Below are positions 19,587 through 31,060 of a DNA stretch of 64,000 nucleotides, piece by piece. Under the pieces are notes generated by a model. It saw only the letters and a list, made by a program, of their open reading frames with translations. It was not told where the DNA came from and ran no database searches. The translations under genes and the position numbers were made by a program. Each line of letters starts with the position of its first letter. The stretch's first letter is position 1. This DNA is from Drechmeria coniospora (lineage: Eukaryota; Ascomycota; Sordariomycetes; Hypocreales; Ophiocordycipitaceae). The stretch spans positions 3,062,027 through 3,126,026 of the forward strand of contig NC_054390.1 in the NCBI RefSeq assembly GCF_001625195.1, read 5' to 3'.

Positions 19587-22409
19587 TCACCTCATCTCGT
19601 GCGTCTTGCCCTCGGCGAGCTGCTGGAAAGCCGGCGCCGGCGATGGTGCGGGCGGGTCGTTGACCGTGTCCGTCTCCTCCGACGGGAACGGCGGCGGCGT
19701 GCTCTCCTCCTTGCCGCCTCCAAAGTACTTCTCAAAGTCCTCGTTGTCGTCAAAGGGTCGCTTGCCCAGGATGCGCACCATGTCGTCGCGGACGAGCATC
19801 TCCTTCTTAAGCAGCTCCTCGGCCACGAGGCCCACCTCCTTCTTCTTCTCCGTCAGCAGGTCCTTGCATCGCTTGTAGGCCTGCTCCACGATCCGCTGAA
19901 CTTCCTGGTCGATCTGCTGCGCCGTCGCCTCCGCAAACGGCTTCACCATCCGGTTCGGGTCGTTCTCGAAATGCACGGGCCCGACCTTTTCCGACATGCC
20001 CCACTGCGTCACCATGTTGCGCGCCATCGACGACACCTTCTTGAAGTCGTCGCTCGCGCCCGTCGTGACCGTCGGGAAGTGGAGCTCTTCGGAGACGCGG
20101 CCACCCATCGTCATGGCCATGCGGTCCATCAGCTGGTCCGTGTTCATGAGGTACGCATCCTGCGGCAGGTACTGGGCGTAGCCCAGGGCGCCTTGCCCGC
20201 GAGGGATGATGGAGACCTTGAGCAGGGGGTCCGCGTTGCGAAGAAACCAGCCGCAGATGGCGTGGCCGGCCTCGTGGTACGCCACCGTCTTCTTCTCCTC
20301 CGGCTTCAGCACGAGGGACTTGCGCTCGAGGCCGCCAATGACGCGCTCGATGGCGCGTTCAAAGTGTTCCATCTTGACGTCGTCGGCATTGCCCCGCGCC
20401 GCTGCTCGCCGCCGCATTAGCACATTTCCCCTCGTCGGCGCAGATTGGGTTGGCTGGGTGAGCGGTCACGTACCGATGAGGGCGGCCTCGTTGACGACGT
20501 TGGCAATGTCGGCACCGGAGAAGCCGGGCGTCAACGTGGCCAGCCGGCCGATGAGGTGTTCCTGGTCTTCCTTGGTCACGATCTTGTTCAGGTAGACCTT
20601 GAAGATCTCCTTTCGTCCGCTCATCGTCGGCCGGTCGATGTAGATGTGTCGGTCGAAACGACCCGGTCGCATCAGCGCCTTGTCGAGGACGTCGGCGCGA
20701 TTGGTGCCGGCCAAGACGACAACCTGCTCTCGCGTGTTGAAGCCGTCCATCTCGGTGAGGATCTGGTTGAGGGTCGCCTCCCGCTCGTCGTTGCCCCCGA
20801 ATCCTCGGCCGCTGTCCTGGCGTGCCCTTCCGATGGCGTCGATTTCGTCGATGAAGATGATGCACGGCGCATTCTTGCGGCCCTCGGCGAACAGGTCACG
20901 CACGCGAGAGGGGCCAACGCCGACGAACATTTCCACAAACTCGGAGCCGCTGACGCTGAAGAAGGGCACGCCAGACTCGCCGGCCGTGGCCTTGGCGAGG
21001 AGCGTCTTGCCCGTGCCGGGCGGGCCGGCGAGGATGGCGCCGCGAGGGATCTTGGCGCCGAGTTTCTCAAACTTCTCGGGCTGCTTCAAGAAGCTGACGA
21101 ATTCCATAATCTCCACCTTGGCCTCCTCGAGACCCGCGACATCGGCAAACTTGACCTTGACCGAGCTCTCGGCGTTGAACTTCTTCGCCTTGCTCTTGCC
21201 AAAGTTGAACATGCCTCCGCCGCCGCCGCGGCCACCCATGGACCGCTGGGTCCAGAGAATGAGACCGATGAACAGGAGGGTAGGTCCGAAAGCCATCAGG
21301 AGGTTGCTGACGGCGCTGCCGCCCGTCTCGTAGCTGACCGGTATCCTCTCGGATTGCGGAATGCCCAGCTGGTCCTGAGCTTCCTCGAGCTTCTTCTCAA
21401 AGGACTCGACGGATCCGATGGAGAACAGGTACGTCCGTCGGGAGCCGTTCTCGGACGTCGCCTCGGACGCGTCCGGGTGCAGCTCAACTCGTACTTGATT
21501 GCCGTTGATCACGACGAGCTTCTGAACGAGGCCCTTGTCGAGGAACGCTTTCCTCATTTCCTGCCACGTGATCTCCTTTTCCGAAAAGGGCTTGCTGAGC
21601 AGCTCAAAGGCCCAGAGACTGACGCCTAGAATGAGGGCCGTCTGCAAGATATCCCCCCAAGTGCTGCCTCCTTTCTTTGGCGGTTGCTGGCCGGGTCCTT
21701 GCGAGTGTGATTTCGTCTCGCCAGCTCTCGGCGTCTCGCCGGCCTCGTGGCCCTTTGCCTGCTCGCCTTCCTTGTTCTGGTCCTTTCCGACCTTGTTTTG
21801 GTTGAACATGCCGTTTCCTTTGCTCTGCTGCTCCACCTCCCACTCGGCTAACCGCTCGGCCATCATGAAGACGCATCGCATGAGGCGACCCTTGTCGAGA
21901 ATCGACAGGTTGCCGGGTCCTTTTCGCATCTTCTGGAGCAGGTCTCGCACTTCTCCGGGCGCACCCGTCTGCTCGAGACCGGTGAGGATATCTTTCATCG
22001 TTTGTCTCTGCGCCTCGGGCAAAACATCCTTGAAGCCGTGCAGCTGCTCGATTTCCTCCTTTGACAGTCGTATCCAGCCTTCCGGCAGGGGGGCCGAGGG
22101 CGGCTTGGAAGCCTCGGGCTTTCCATGCTGCTCAGCTTCACCCTCTCCGTCCTTTTCTATGCTTGCCTTTTTTTCGCTTCTGTTATTCTCGCTCGGCTTG
22201 CTCTCCTCCTCGGGTTGTGGCGACTTTGACGAGTAAAATCGAGGTCGGGTGCCGTACGGGGTCGAGCAAGGCCGTATGAATATCGGTCGAGAGGCAACCG
22301 ATCGGTACAGGCTCCGCTGGAGGTTCGCCTGCTGCGAGAATCGAGCGAGTCGCAGGAACTGGCTCGGTTGCCGAAGAAGCCTCGACATGTTGGCTATCGG
22401 AGTTGTCAC
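19587..22409 (-). CDS. Mitochondrial m-AAA protease subunit (Yta10/Yta12, AFG3 type)
   Basis: Membrane-bound ATP-dependent zinc metalloprotease that degrades misfolded inner-membrane proteins and matures others on the matrix side. Exon 1 is 22409-20474. A 72-nt intron (20402-20473, GTACGT, branch GCTAAT) leads to exon 2 (20401-19587), for 916 residues. The N-terminus is basic and Ser-rich, a mitochondrial presequence. Two membrane spans lie near residues 250-272 and 369-386 with the intermembrane-space domain between them. The Walker A motif GPPGTGKT is at about 462-469 and Walker B IIFIDEID at about 517-524. SRH arginines follow (MRPGRFD). The metalloprotease HEAGH is at about 688-692. The intron falls in the second region of homology and splicing restores NEAALIAAR. 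Yta10 and Yta12 are close paralogues, so I leave the symbol open. Confidence 0.95.
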
Positions 22410-22982
22410 AAGTGTGGAAGCACCGAAATGGTGCGGGAGTGTTGGGACGCCGCCGCCGCCTTATTTCATGAGCGGCGCAAAGGGGCGCTCAAAGGCTCTG
22501 GATGCGGCAAATTGGCAAAGAAGCATCCACCGTGTTGGATGCGTGTCGTCACAGCGCCAAGTAAGTATGTCTCGTGTGTCTGCTGCAAAAAGATGGGTGC
22601 GAAGCTCGGACCGAACGATTAAGTGCTCGATTTCGAGCTAGAAATTATCGGTCACGTGCAGTGTTGCGGACTTTGGCTTGCGGATAAGTACAGGGTAGGC
22701 TAGGCAGACAGTCAATGACGCAGATGAGCCTTCTTAATTCTTTGCTGTGCCGACGGCACTGGTCGGTGCTAGTTTTGGTGATAATTTCTTCGTTTGAAGA
22801 GATAATAATATATGGTTCCTTCGCATTTTCTATTTCGAAACGATCAAACGAGAAATTCGTCACGAAAAGATTTATGGAGGTACATTGAACTTTGGCTGGC
22901 CGCCTCATCGTCCAGTCTAAATGAATGGTCACACTGCCCATCATACACACGTGCGGATGGCAGCTGAATTCGCCACCAACAT
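22410..22982. other. Intergenic, no convincing gene
   Basis: Lies between two minus-strand genes. A plus-strand frame at 22368-22622 overlaps the 5' end of the protease gene and has two CxxC pairs, but I see no support for it as a gene. Confidence 0.5.
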
Positions 22983-24086
22983 CTATTCAACTACCATCTG
23001 CAGGAAAATGCTTCGGATTTGGCCGGCGCCTTTCACGGGAACGGCCCATTCTTGACCAGGGCCCGTCGTGATGTTCAAGTAACCATTCTCGCCTGGAGCG
23101 GGTGTAAGATCGGGCCAATCTCGCCAGACCTCGACGGTGGATTTTTCTGCAAGGAGACGCGTGGCAAATCCGGCCAGAACTCGGCGGGCTTGCGCCTCGT
23201 CACCGAGCTCTAGCCAAACGACCTTTGTCTTCAGCAGGATAGCAATGTCCAGAAGCCGCGAGTAGAAGACATCCTCGCGCCTCCAGCCGACAGGAACTGC
23301 AATGTCATCGGCCGGAACGAGAGCGAGTTTCGGCTCGTACTTGCGGACAGAATACGCCAGCTGGCCGTGCCCGAAATCCCACACATGCTGACTGACGTAG
23401 GGGGGGTTCGAGACGAGAACGTCCCAGCGCGTACCCGTCATGGCTTGCACATGGCCATCGTCGAAGACGTCGGCCCGGGCAAACCGTAGGCTCTGCTCAC
23501 AGCTGAGAGGCTTGATGACTCCCAGCTTCTCGTTGTGCCGCAGGTTTTCTTGGGCCAGCTGAAGGACATCGGTGGCGACATCGATGCCCAGCACGGTCAA
23601 GCGACGGCGTGACGGCTGCAGAGAGGAGAACAGGAGCAGTGGAATGCAGCCAGTACCGGTGCAGAAGTCGACAATGTTCAACCCCTCATGACGAAGCGAG
23701 GGATTCGGGCTCAGGAGCTTCCCCTTCTTCATCAGGTCTACGAGGTGGCACACGGACGCCTCCGTCTCAGGTCGAGGGATGAGGACGCCAGGCCTGCATT
23801 TGATGTCGAGGTCGCCGAATGGCTGGGAGCCGAGAAGGTATTGCAGCGGCACTCCTCGACCTCTCTGGCGACATAGCCGGGACAGATGTGCATCCCGGTG
23901 AGCGCGGACGAGCGCTTGGTTGGACGGGGACGTGGACTTGGACAGTGCCTTGGTCTGGGCATGCTCTTTCAGCCAGCGGAATTCGGTGCGGGCCGACGCA
24001 AGGTCTCTGCAGGCGGGAAGAAGGGCAGCAAGGTCAGGCGATTGCTGCTTGGCTTTCTGGAGAAGCCATGGAGGGAGTCGCGGCAT
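22983..24086 (-). CDS. MTQ1: HemK/PrmC-type release factor glutamine methyltransferase, likely mitochondrial
   Basis: Transfers methyl from S-adenosylmethionine to the glutamine of the GGQ motif of a peptide chain release factor. Single exon, 367 residues, longer than bacterial PrmC (about 280) mainly through an N-terminal extension. Visible family marks are PLQYLLGSQPFGDLDIKC, the PRPETE motif, the SAM-binding VDFCTGTGCIPLLL loop and NPPYVS, whose Asn-Pro-Pro-Tyr binds the substrate glutamine. The fungal cytosolic paralogue Mtq2 is shorter and lacks the N-terminal helical domain, so Mtq1 (mitochondrial) is the better match. No typical long presequence is visible. Confidence 0.88.
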   Translation of the reverse strand: MPRLPPWLLQKAKQQSPDLAALLPACRDLASARTEFRWLKEHAQTKALSKSTSPSNQALVRAHRDAHLSRLCRQRGRGVPLQYLLGSQPFGDLDIKCRPGVLIPRPETEASVCHLVDLMKKGKLLSPNPSLRHEGLNIVDFCTGTGCIPLLLFSSLQPSRRRLTVLGIDVATDVLQLAQENLRHNEKLGVIKPLSCEQSLRFARADVFDDGHVQAMTGTRWDVLVSNPPYVSQHVWDFGHGQLAYSVRKYEPKLALVPADDIAVPVGWRREDVFYSRLLDIAILLKTKVVWLELGDEAQARRVLAGFATRLLAEKSTVEVWRDWPDLTPAPGENGYLNITTGPGQEWAVPVKGAGQIRSIFLQMVVE

Positions 24087-24860
24087 GGACTGTTGAGTTA
24101 CATGCCAATTATTTGCGTGGCGGCTGAATGGCGAGTGCGGTCGGTTTGTTGATTTGAAGTGCGCGATACCGTCACCATGAGGCCAAAATTAGAGGTAGGT
24201 TAAGGTACAAGCAAAGTAAAACTCCCTACTACTTACTTAGATACTGTACGGAGTAAGTACAGTAGGTATTAGTGGCTCCACAGACTTCCCTAGTACCTGA
24301 CTGATGCCCTGTTCCATTGTTCCATGGGGGTCCATTGGTACTACGTTGTACGCTAACTTGACAGTATTCGGAGAATGGAGCAATAATAGTGCTTACTACT
24401 CCGCACTTGGACTTCGTACAGAGTACTGTACCGCAGTAATATTACTAACAGAGTTCACCCGTACTGTATTACATTGCACAAGGCTTCTGCTTAATGCATT
24501 TATCCGAATATTAACCCACCGCAGGCGGCCCTATACCTGTTTTCCCCCGTCCGATATCTTGACTACCTTGTCTGCCCAAACCTCACGATTATCACCACCC
24601 ACCGTTGGATGAGCTTGTTGATGTGCTGTTCCTGGCCAACGCAACGGGCCCGTTGATTTTTTTTTTGTTTTGGATTGTAGGTGGTCGACATCCTCATACT
24701 GCTCCTTGCTCTCGCTATAACTTGCTATTCACCTATTTCTGACTTTGGTAAGCTCGATCCATCCTGTCCTCGCCATGTTCGTCATAGTTGTTGGCTCACT
24801 GTGACGATGCAGAAGTTGCTGTGCTCGATTCCCTGATAGTCCCGCGGCTCTTCTCACAAA
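24087..24860. repeat. Intergenic region with a GTAC-palindrome island
   Basis: GTAC words cluster at about 24200-24480. The last 300 bases, with a CT-rich stretch, form the RPB11 promoter region. No other gene seen. Confidence 0.6.
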
Positions 24861-26069
24861 ATGAACGCCCCAGATCGGTAAGTTGCGCAATCTGTTGCTT
24901 GATCATGTTCATACCATCTGCCGTCGTTCCCTGCGTTCCTTGTCGTGCCCCTCATGCCCAAACCCATGCTCTGAGCGGAAGTCGTGGGCGAGTGCCAGCA
25001 GCAGGCATATTGGTCGAAGGCATCTCATACCGATGATGCGGAACCCTTTTGGCACCAAATGCACCGACCCCCGGACGTCGGATCGACCTTGAGCATCCAG
25101 GCCATTTCCCCGCCGGACCCGGCTGTCGACCTTCTACCGGCAGCATCACCGGTGCCAACAAGCAAAGGCCTCGATCTGTAAAATGACAGGCGAAAGCTGG
25201 CATTGTGTGGCATGGAAAAGGTGAAGTTGCAGGCAAAATGTCTGTTCGTCTTGCCTACGTCCCCATCGGGAAGGCGGCGAGCCTTTCCTTCGCACTTTCT
25301 CCAGAACAGCTCCCCATTCCGCAACTTGTTCAAGGCCATGGATATATTTCTCTACCTGCTCCCTGCAATGTCCTCCTTTGCATCATTCAAAGTCGCTTCT
25401 CGATAGCACTTTGTTCTGTACCCTTTCGTCCTATCGTAACCGCTTCTTATTGCATTCCATCTCCGTCATTCATTTCTCGACATGGCTGGCTGCAACTCGA
25501 AGCACTTTAACCTCCAAGACTCCCCGTAATGCCGACTCATCTGCTTGACCGCACACTTGCCCTGGGCTCGCTGACAACGGACCTAGCTTTGAGCTCTTTC
25601 TCCTCAACGATGGCGAGAAGAAGATTGAGGAAAAAGTCTATTCGGGTGAGCTTCTCCTGCGGGAGCCACCCCGAGGGGTGACGGCTGACATCTCGCCCAG
25701 GCATGTCCAACACATCCGACTTTATCCTGAACAAGGAAGATCACACGCTGGGCAACCTGCTATCCGAGCATCTCAAGCTCCATCCCAACGTCTACATGGC
25801 GGGCTACAAGGGTACGTCGTATCGCTGTTCTTGCCACGCCTGATGTGTTTGTTGCTGATGATGCGTCAGTTGCGCACCCCAATGTGCCAAGCCTGTTTAT
25901 CCGAGTCCAGACGGATGGACAGAAAACGCCACGCGAAGTGTTTTGCGCCGTGTGCGAGAAGCTCATCAATCAGCTCGAGTCGCTGCACCAAGAATTCACT
26001 CGCGAGTGGGAGCTGCGCCGCATCACAAACGTCGGCGAGCAGGGCAACATGCAAAACAATGGCCACTAA
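24861..26069 (+). CDS. RPB11: RNA polymerase II subunit RPB11
   Basis: Core assembly subunit that pairs with Rpb3, equivalent to one bacterial alpha subunit. Four exons: 24861-24877, 25587-25645, 25701-25811 and 25870-26069, giving 128 residues (yeast Rpb11 has 120). Exon 1 codes only MNAPD and the first base pair of the next codon, ending at a perfect GTAAGT. The others join as FELFLLNDGEKKIEEKVYSG, then MSNTSDFILNKEDHTLGNLL, then VAHPNVPSLFIRVQTDG. The DHTLGNLL motif is the hallmark of the Rpb11/AC19 family. Intron 1 is 709 nt, very long for this genome, and ends at CTGAC then CCTAG. The other two introns are 55 and 58 nt. The gene is convergent with LSM5, 316 bases away. Confidence 0.95.
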
Positions 26070-26385
26070 CTATGACAAGGGACTGACTGTATTGGCGATT
26101 GGCGTTGGGATACTAACAAATGTTTATTTATTTCAAACTTCAATTGTGAAATAAGCATCGAATCATGGAGGACCGTGAAATCAGATTTTATTTTTCGCCA
26201 TTCTGACTTGCCTGCTCCGGGCGGGCTGGCGTTGTTCCTGCCATGGTGCCTCATGTATGGTTCGGTATCGGTTCGTGACTCATCCGTGGAATGCAATGCT
26301 GTATCCTCTCCTCAACCCCCCAACTCGGCGTACGAAACGACAAACTTTTCATGGGAGATGCCGGTTTCGCCGTTGCGTCACGGGC
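26070..26385. other. Convergent intergenic spacer between RPB11 and LSM5
   Basis: Shared 3' flank of two converging genes. An AT-rich part at about 26120-26200 may contain both polyadenylation regions. No gene seen. Confidence 0.6.
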
Positions 26386-26946
26386 TCACGCAGCAGCTGC
26401 CTCGCCTGGTCCTTCACCGCCAGGAATCAACTGAATCAAGTCAGCGAGGGCAAAGGCTGCACGACCAAAGGGACACCAACCATGCAGATGTTGTTTCCGT
26501 TGAGCAGAATCCTAGGCAGCTTTGTGTGGTTTCCGCTGTAGTCACTGCGACCCGTCAGCTTTGCCGTTCAGTTGTGCCGCCAACGAAAGCACCCACAACT
26601 CAGTCACATCTTCCAGGACCATATCTGCAACACAATGTCAGTTGGGTTCCTACACCATGCATGCATGTGCGTGTCCTTCTAGGAGGGGGGCGATTGCACT
26701 CACTGACGTAGTCGTCGAAGCCAACGAGCGTGCCGCTAAACTCTGCCCGGCGAGTCAGCATATCAGTCGCCTCTCAGCTCGCCACCCGTTCGACGCACCT
26801 TTGTCGCCCTTCATGATGACCCACAGCCGTGAGCCGATGCATTTGTCGATGAGCTCTGGGTGAGGGGTCAGTCGGCGGCACGTTCAAGACGATGGAGGGC
26901 TGAGAGCGGAGAAGTCCTGACCGAGGGGAAGCAATTGCGAGGCCAT
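26386..26946 (-). CDS. LSM5: U6 snRNA-associated Sm-like protein LSm5, six exons
   Basis: Member of the Lsm1-7 (mRNA decay) and Lsm2-8 (U6 snRNP) rings. No single reading frame shows it. It was assembled from six exons: 26946-26922, 26855-26799, 26742-26704, 26624-26597, 26544-26481 and 26430-26386. The five introns are 66, 56, 79, 52 and 50 nt. The spliced protein has 85 residues. It begins MASQLLPLELIDKCIGSRLW and carries the Sm1 part with GTLVGFDDYVNMVLEDVTE and the Sm2 part ILLNGNNICMLIPGGEG. All phases close exactly and the product matches known LSm5 proteins along its length. Exon 4 is only 28 nt. More than half of the gene is intron. Confidence 0.93.
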
Positions 26947-27689
26947 GGCGGAGGCTCGGGGTGCGTTAGACCTGCGAAAGTTGACCTGCTACTCCTCTCG
27001 GATGATGCACAAGAAGTAGAGACCGAGTTGACGTAACAGGCTGAGCCTGGTGGTTTGCTGCAAGTTGCCTTTTATCTTGACCAGTTGGCCGCCACATGCT
27101 GCAGTTGCGACTGGTAGCTGTACTTACGTTGTGGTGCTCACCCCACGATCCCACGTGCGCACGCGCCGATGACTAAGCGGCCGATTCAGCTCAGTCGAAC
27201 GCCAGCCGGCCAACTTATCGGTTCCTCCCACGAACATACTTGCGATTACTCCGTAACCGTACATGTAATGAATGTCCTCGGACCAAGAACTGTGAGGAAC
27301 GAATACTCTCCACATAATTTCAATGCGTACTGTGAGTAATTGCTGCGTTGACGTCCTTTGTTATGCGTCGGAAGCAAAGGGGATTTGCTTCGTCCCGCCA
27401 CTAGACATAGCAACACAGCCGCAGTCTTGAGTCTTCACAGGACACGGCAGACGCTCCGTCAACTTTGCCCGCGTGTTCATGAAGATGAAGATACGTAGAT
27501 ACACGAACAGAAAAACCCATGGCCCAACTGTTGCCCCTGCATCCTTCCCCTCGTTTCCCGTTTCCCTAACGCATCCTACACCAATCGTGGGACGAAACGC
27601 GCACTGTAAAAAACCGAGCAAGCTATGCGGTCAACATGCGTAATGGGTATTCAATGAACAATCCCTTCGTGCAACTTTGGGCCCATCCG
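26947..27689. other. Intergenic, no gene seen
   Basis: Promoter region of LSM5 and 3' flank of glycogen synthase. I see only unsupported frames. Confidence 0.6.
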
Positions 27690-30106
27690 TCAGTTGCCGT
27701 TCAGCGTAGGCTCCATGACGGCCCCAGGAGCTTCGTCTCCGACGGACGGCTTCTTGGATCTCAGCGTGAGCGGGAAGGGGTATTCGTCTGGGTCCTCCTC
27801 GTCTCTGCCACTTCGTTAGCTCCGCCATCTCGACGCGCATCGACCAAGTCATCTTGGCGGGGGGAAGGGTGCACGAACGGAAGCTTCCAGGCAACATAAT
27901 CCTCGGTGCTCAGACCCTCCCGGCCCTCCTGGAGGCTGGCAAAGTCCCCCGGCGTCATCATGCCGCTCTTGTCCCGCGGCGAGCCCGGCACGGACAATGG
28001 CCGGGTGATCTTCTGCTCGACGCCCGGCATGAAGTCGGACTCGTCGTCGTCCAAGCGGCCGTAGGAATTCGGGTACGCCCTTCGGAGGGCCAGCTGGCGG
28101 GCCTTGATGTACTCCATGCCCATGCGCTTCCAGTCGAGCAGCTCGCTCAGACGCTCGGTGCGGTTACGCTGGTTGATGCGCTGACGCCTCGTCTTGGCGC
28201 AAAAGTCAAACATGTGTCCCGTCAGCTGGTTCACCGAGTCGTCGACGCCCTTGCTTCGCCGGTCGACGATGTAGATGCCGTAGTCGGTCGTGTTCTCGAT
28301 CAGCTCCTCCATGTAGCAGCCGAAGCCGGACAGGTTGGTCGTGATGCTCGGGACGCCCATGACGGTGCACTCGGCCGGCGTGTAGCCCCACGGCTCGTAG
28401 TAGGAAGGAAAGACGCCGAGGTGGCAGCCGCGCACGAAGTCGTCGTAGTCGAGCGGCAGGACGGGGTTGGCCGAGTTGAGGAACTCGGGGTGGAAGATGA
28501 CCTTGACGCGGTCCGTCGGGTGGTTGAAGAGCTGCACGCGTCGGATCTGGTTCAGGATGGGGTCCTCGTGGTCGTTGGCCATGTTGTGCGTCACGACGGG
28601 CGGCAGGCCGCTGCGCTTCATGGCGAAGAGGCGGCGTCGCAGCAGGACGCGGTCCTGGCTGGAGAAGAGCTCCTTCTCGTCGGGCAGCGGGTCGCCCTCG
28701 TGCCACTTGAGGGAGCGCTCGAAGAGCCTGCGGCCGATGGCCTGCTCGATGACGTGCGTCGTCTCCCGCAGCGACTTGAGGACGGCCTGGCCCTTGAGGG
28801 CCTCGACGGTGAGCGACGTCGTCTGGGCGGGCATGATGATGAAGGCGACGACGGTCGTCTTGCTGCCCGAGCTCTTGAGCCGGTGGTTCAGGCGGGCCAG
28901 GGACTCGATGAACATGTCGACGCCCTTGTTCCGGAACTCGTACCGGCCGGCCGTGAAGAGGTAGAGGGTGTCGTCGCCGTCGAAGTCGTAGTGGCCGTAA
29001 AAGTGACCGCGCACAAAGTCGTGGATCTTTTCCTTGGCCTGCTGGTGCAGGTTCTGAAACTCGTGGACGGCGGCGAACTTGGTCACGTTGAGGCCGTTGG
29101 GGACGACGCCATCCGGCTTGCGCTTGAGCAGGTGCTCCGACTCGAAGGCCGTGATGTGGGAGACGGTGGTGAAGACGTCGCACGCGTGGGCGGCGGCGCG
29201 CTCGATGCAGTAGCGGTGGTAGATGCCACGCTTTCCCGCCTCAGCATCGACGTCGAAGTGCTGCAGGTTGTTGTAAAAGTCGACGGAGCCTGCGCACAGG
29301 TAACGGCCGAGGATGGTGGCGTGCGTGGTGAAGATGGTGGTGACGTCGATGCGTCGCTTCTTGGACAGAGGCAGGGCGACACCGGCGAGCCATTCGTGGA
29401 AGTGGGCAATGACGGCCTTTTCCTTTTCATGACAGACAAACTGCATCTTGTCAGCGGCGGGCTCGACGGCGTGGGGGCGAGGGGGCGAGCGGGGGGGTGG
29501 GGGGGGGGGGGGAGTGGTCTCTAACTCACCTCTCCGAGGAACCAAGCGACCAAGTAGCCGAAGACGATGGCTTCGTTGGTCTCGTCGTCACCGGGAGGGG
29601 AGGGGATGCTGGCAATGTTCCACAGGTCCGCCTTCCACTCGTCCATGTAGCCGTAGGCCGTCTTGGTGTCGATGAGGATGACTCTCGGGGCACCCTCGAT
29701 GAGCCAACGGCCGTAGACCATGTCGATTCCGCGCTCCTTCATGGCGGCCATGGTCATGGCGATGTTGGGATTCGTCGGCTCCATTTCCTCCACCTCGACC
29801 GCAGCCTGTCACGGTCAGCTATCGTGGGCACGACGCGACGACGGAGCGGAACGCACGGATTGGCGATTCAAAGGCCCGATGAGAGTGTATCGATCGCCAT
29901 ACTCGGCCGTCGTCACGGGGGCCTTGGACTTGAGAACGGAGTAGATGCCGCCGACTGGGGAGAGGCTGGTCAGCGATGGGCGGCGCCGAGCGCGACGACG
30001 AAGGGAGGGGGGGCATGCCTCGGTGGGCCACCTCAGTGGCGATTTCAAACAGGAGATGGTTCTTGACGTCGCGAACCTGCGGCGGCTCGTCGTCGATGGG
30101 GGCCAT
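27690..30106 (-). CDS. GSY1: Glycogen synthase (GT3 family)
   Basis: Adds glucose from UDP-glucose to glycogen with alpha-1,4 bonds. Five exons: 30106-30019, 29954-29857, 29805-29530, 29440-27879 and 27804-27690, total 712 residues. Joins restore the family sequence [20 protein letters not shown], then [18 protein letters not shown], then [20 protein letters not shown] and finally [22 protein letters not shown]3 marks include [21 protein letters not shown], the [21 protein letters not shown] loop with its catalytic Glu residues, and arginine clusters ([20 protein letters not shown]) that bind glucose-6-phosphate. The Ser/Pro-rich C-terminus ([17 protein letters not shown]) is the expected phospho-regulated tail. 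Intron 1 uses a GCATGC donor, the only way to keep phase and obtain HRVGG. Intron 3 contains a long poly-C run on the coding strand. Confidence 0.96.
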
Positions 30107-31060
30107 GGCTTCGGCGTCGGTGCTTCGACGGTGGTGGCTTCGAACCGAGCGAGCGCTGCGGCCAAGGGCAAGTCCGGCGATCGAGGCGAATAACAGTCAA
30201 GTGGTGGACGTTGAACCAACGAAGCCGCGGGGGAGCTTTCGAGGGAGTCGCGGCGAGAATGTCGGATCCAGCAAAAGAGCCGACTCGTGCACGGCGGTAG
30301 GTCCGATCGATCGATCAGGCAGGGAGCGTCGAAGCTGCCAGGTTGCCGGATGGAGCTGCCGCTCGAAGTGGGTCGTCGAGCTGTCCAGGGAGCACCTACG
30401 GTGTGCTCGAGCTCGAACGAGGTGCAGCACGACGTACGAGGCGGATCGGCGAGGCAAGCTTGCACAGGACGATGGAAAAGGTCGGCCTCCGGGGACGACG
30501 ATGTCAAGTTCCTCGTCGGCGATGCCTTGGGATTCGAGCGGGCGAAGTAGGAGGGAGGTGGCGTGGTGAGGAGCTCGAAGGAGAGGATGAATGGTTCGAC
30601 GAGCGGAAAGTAGGGAGGTAGGTTGGTAGGATGGAAGGATGGAAGGATGGTCGAAGGCAACGCAACGTCGGCGGAGGGGAGGAGGAGAAGCGGAGAGAAC
30701 AGGCCGGTGACGGTGACGGGGCAATCAGGCCAACAGGCGACGAGCCGGCGGCAGAATAGTGCGGAACCAGCCGCGCGCGCACTGGGGAACTGGAGTTGAT
30801 TCTCCAGGCAAGCTCGACCGACTCCAACTCCCTCCTTCCTCGTTGCCCTGGCAGGCCGGCCGAGCTTGGATGGCAAAAAAAATGAGTGGGTCTGGGGATC
30901 GTAGCGCGAGTGGGCCGCTAATCTAAATCTGCAGCCAACCGTCGCCGAAGCCGCCCAGAGGTTCCTCGCCGCCACTTTCAACGGTTGGCAAGGCAAGAGC
31001 AAGGGCCCAGGAGGCAAAACCCACAAGCCCCCGCCAGGGCCATGAAGCAGGCGAGACCTG
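30107..31060. other. 5' flank of glycogen synthase
   Basis: Pyrimidine-rich on the minus strand, with a long open frame extending the first GSY1 exon upstream that lacks protein character. Probably promoter and 5' UTR. No separate gene seen. Confidence 0.55.

Noticed and set aside
27854..29524. 556-codon plus-strand frame opposite glycogen synthase
   Set aside because: Same codon-bias artefact. The GT3 motifs on the minus strand are decisive.
29815..31026. 403-codon minus-strand frame spanning the start of glycogen synthase
   Set aside because: Its end contains exon 2 of GSY1 in frame, but the upstream part is promoter/leader sequence without protein character. The true first exon begins at 30106 in another frame.
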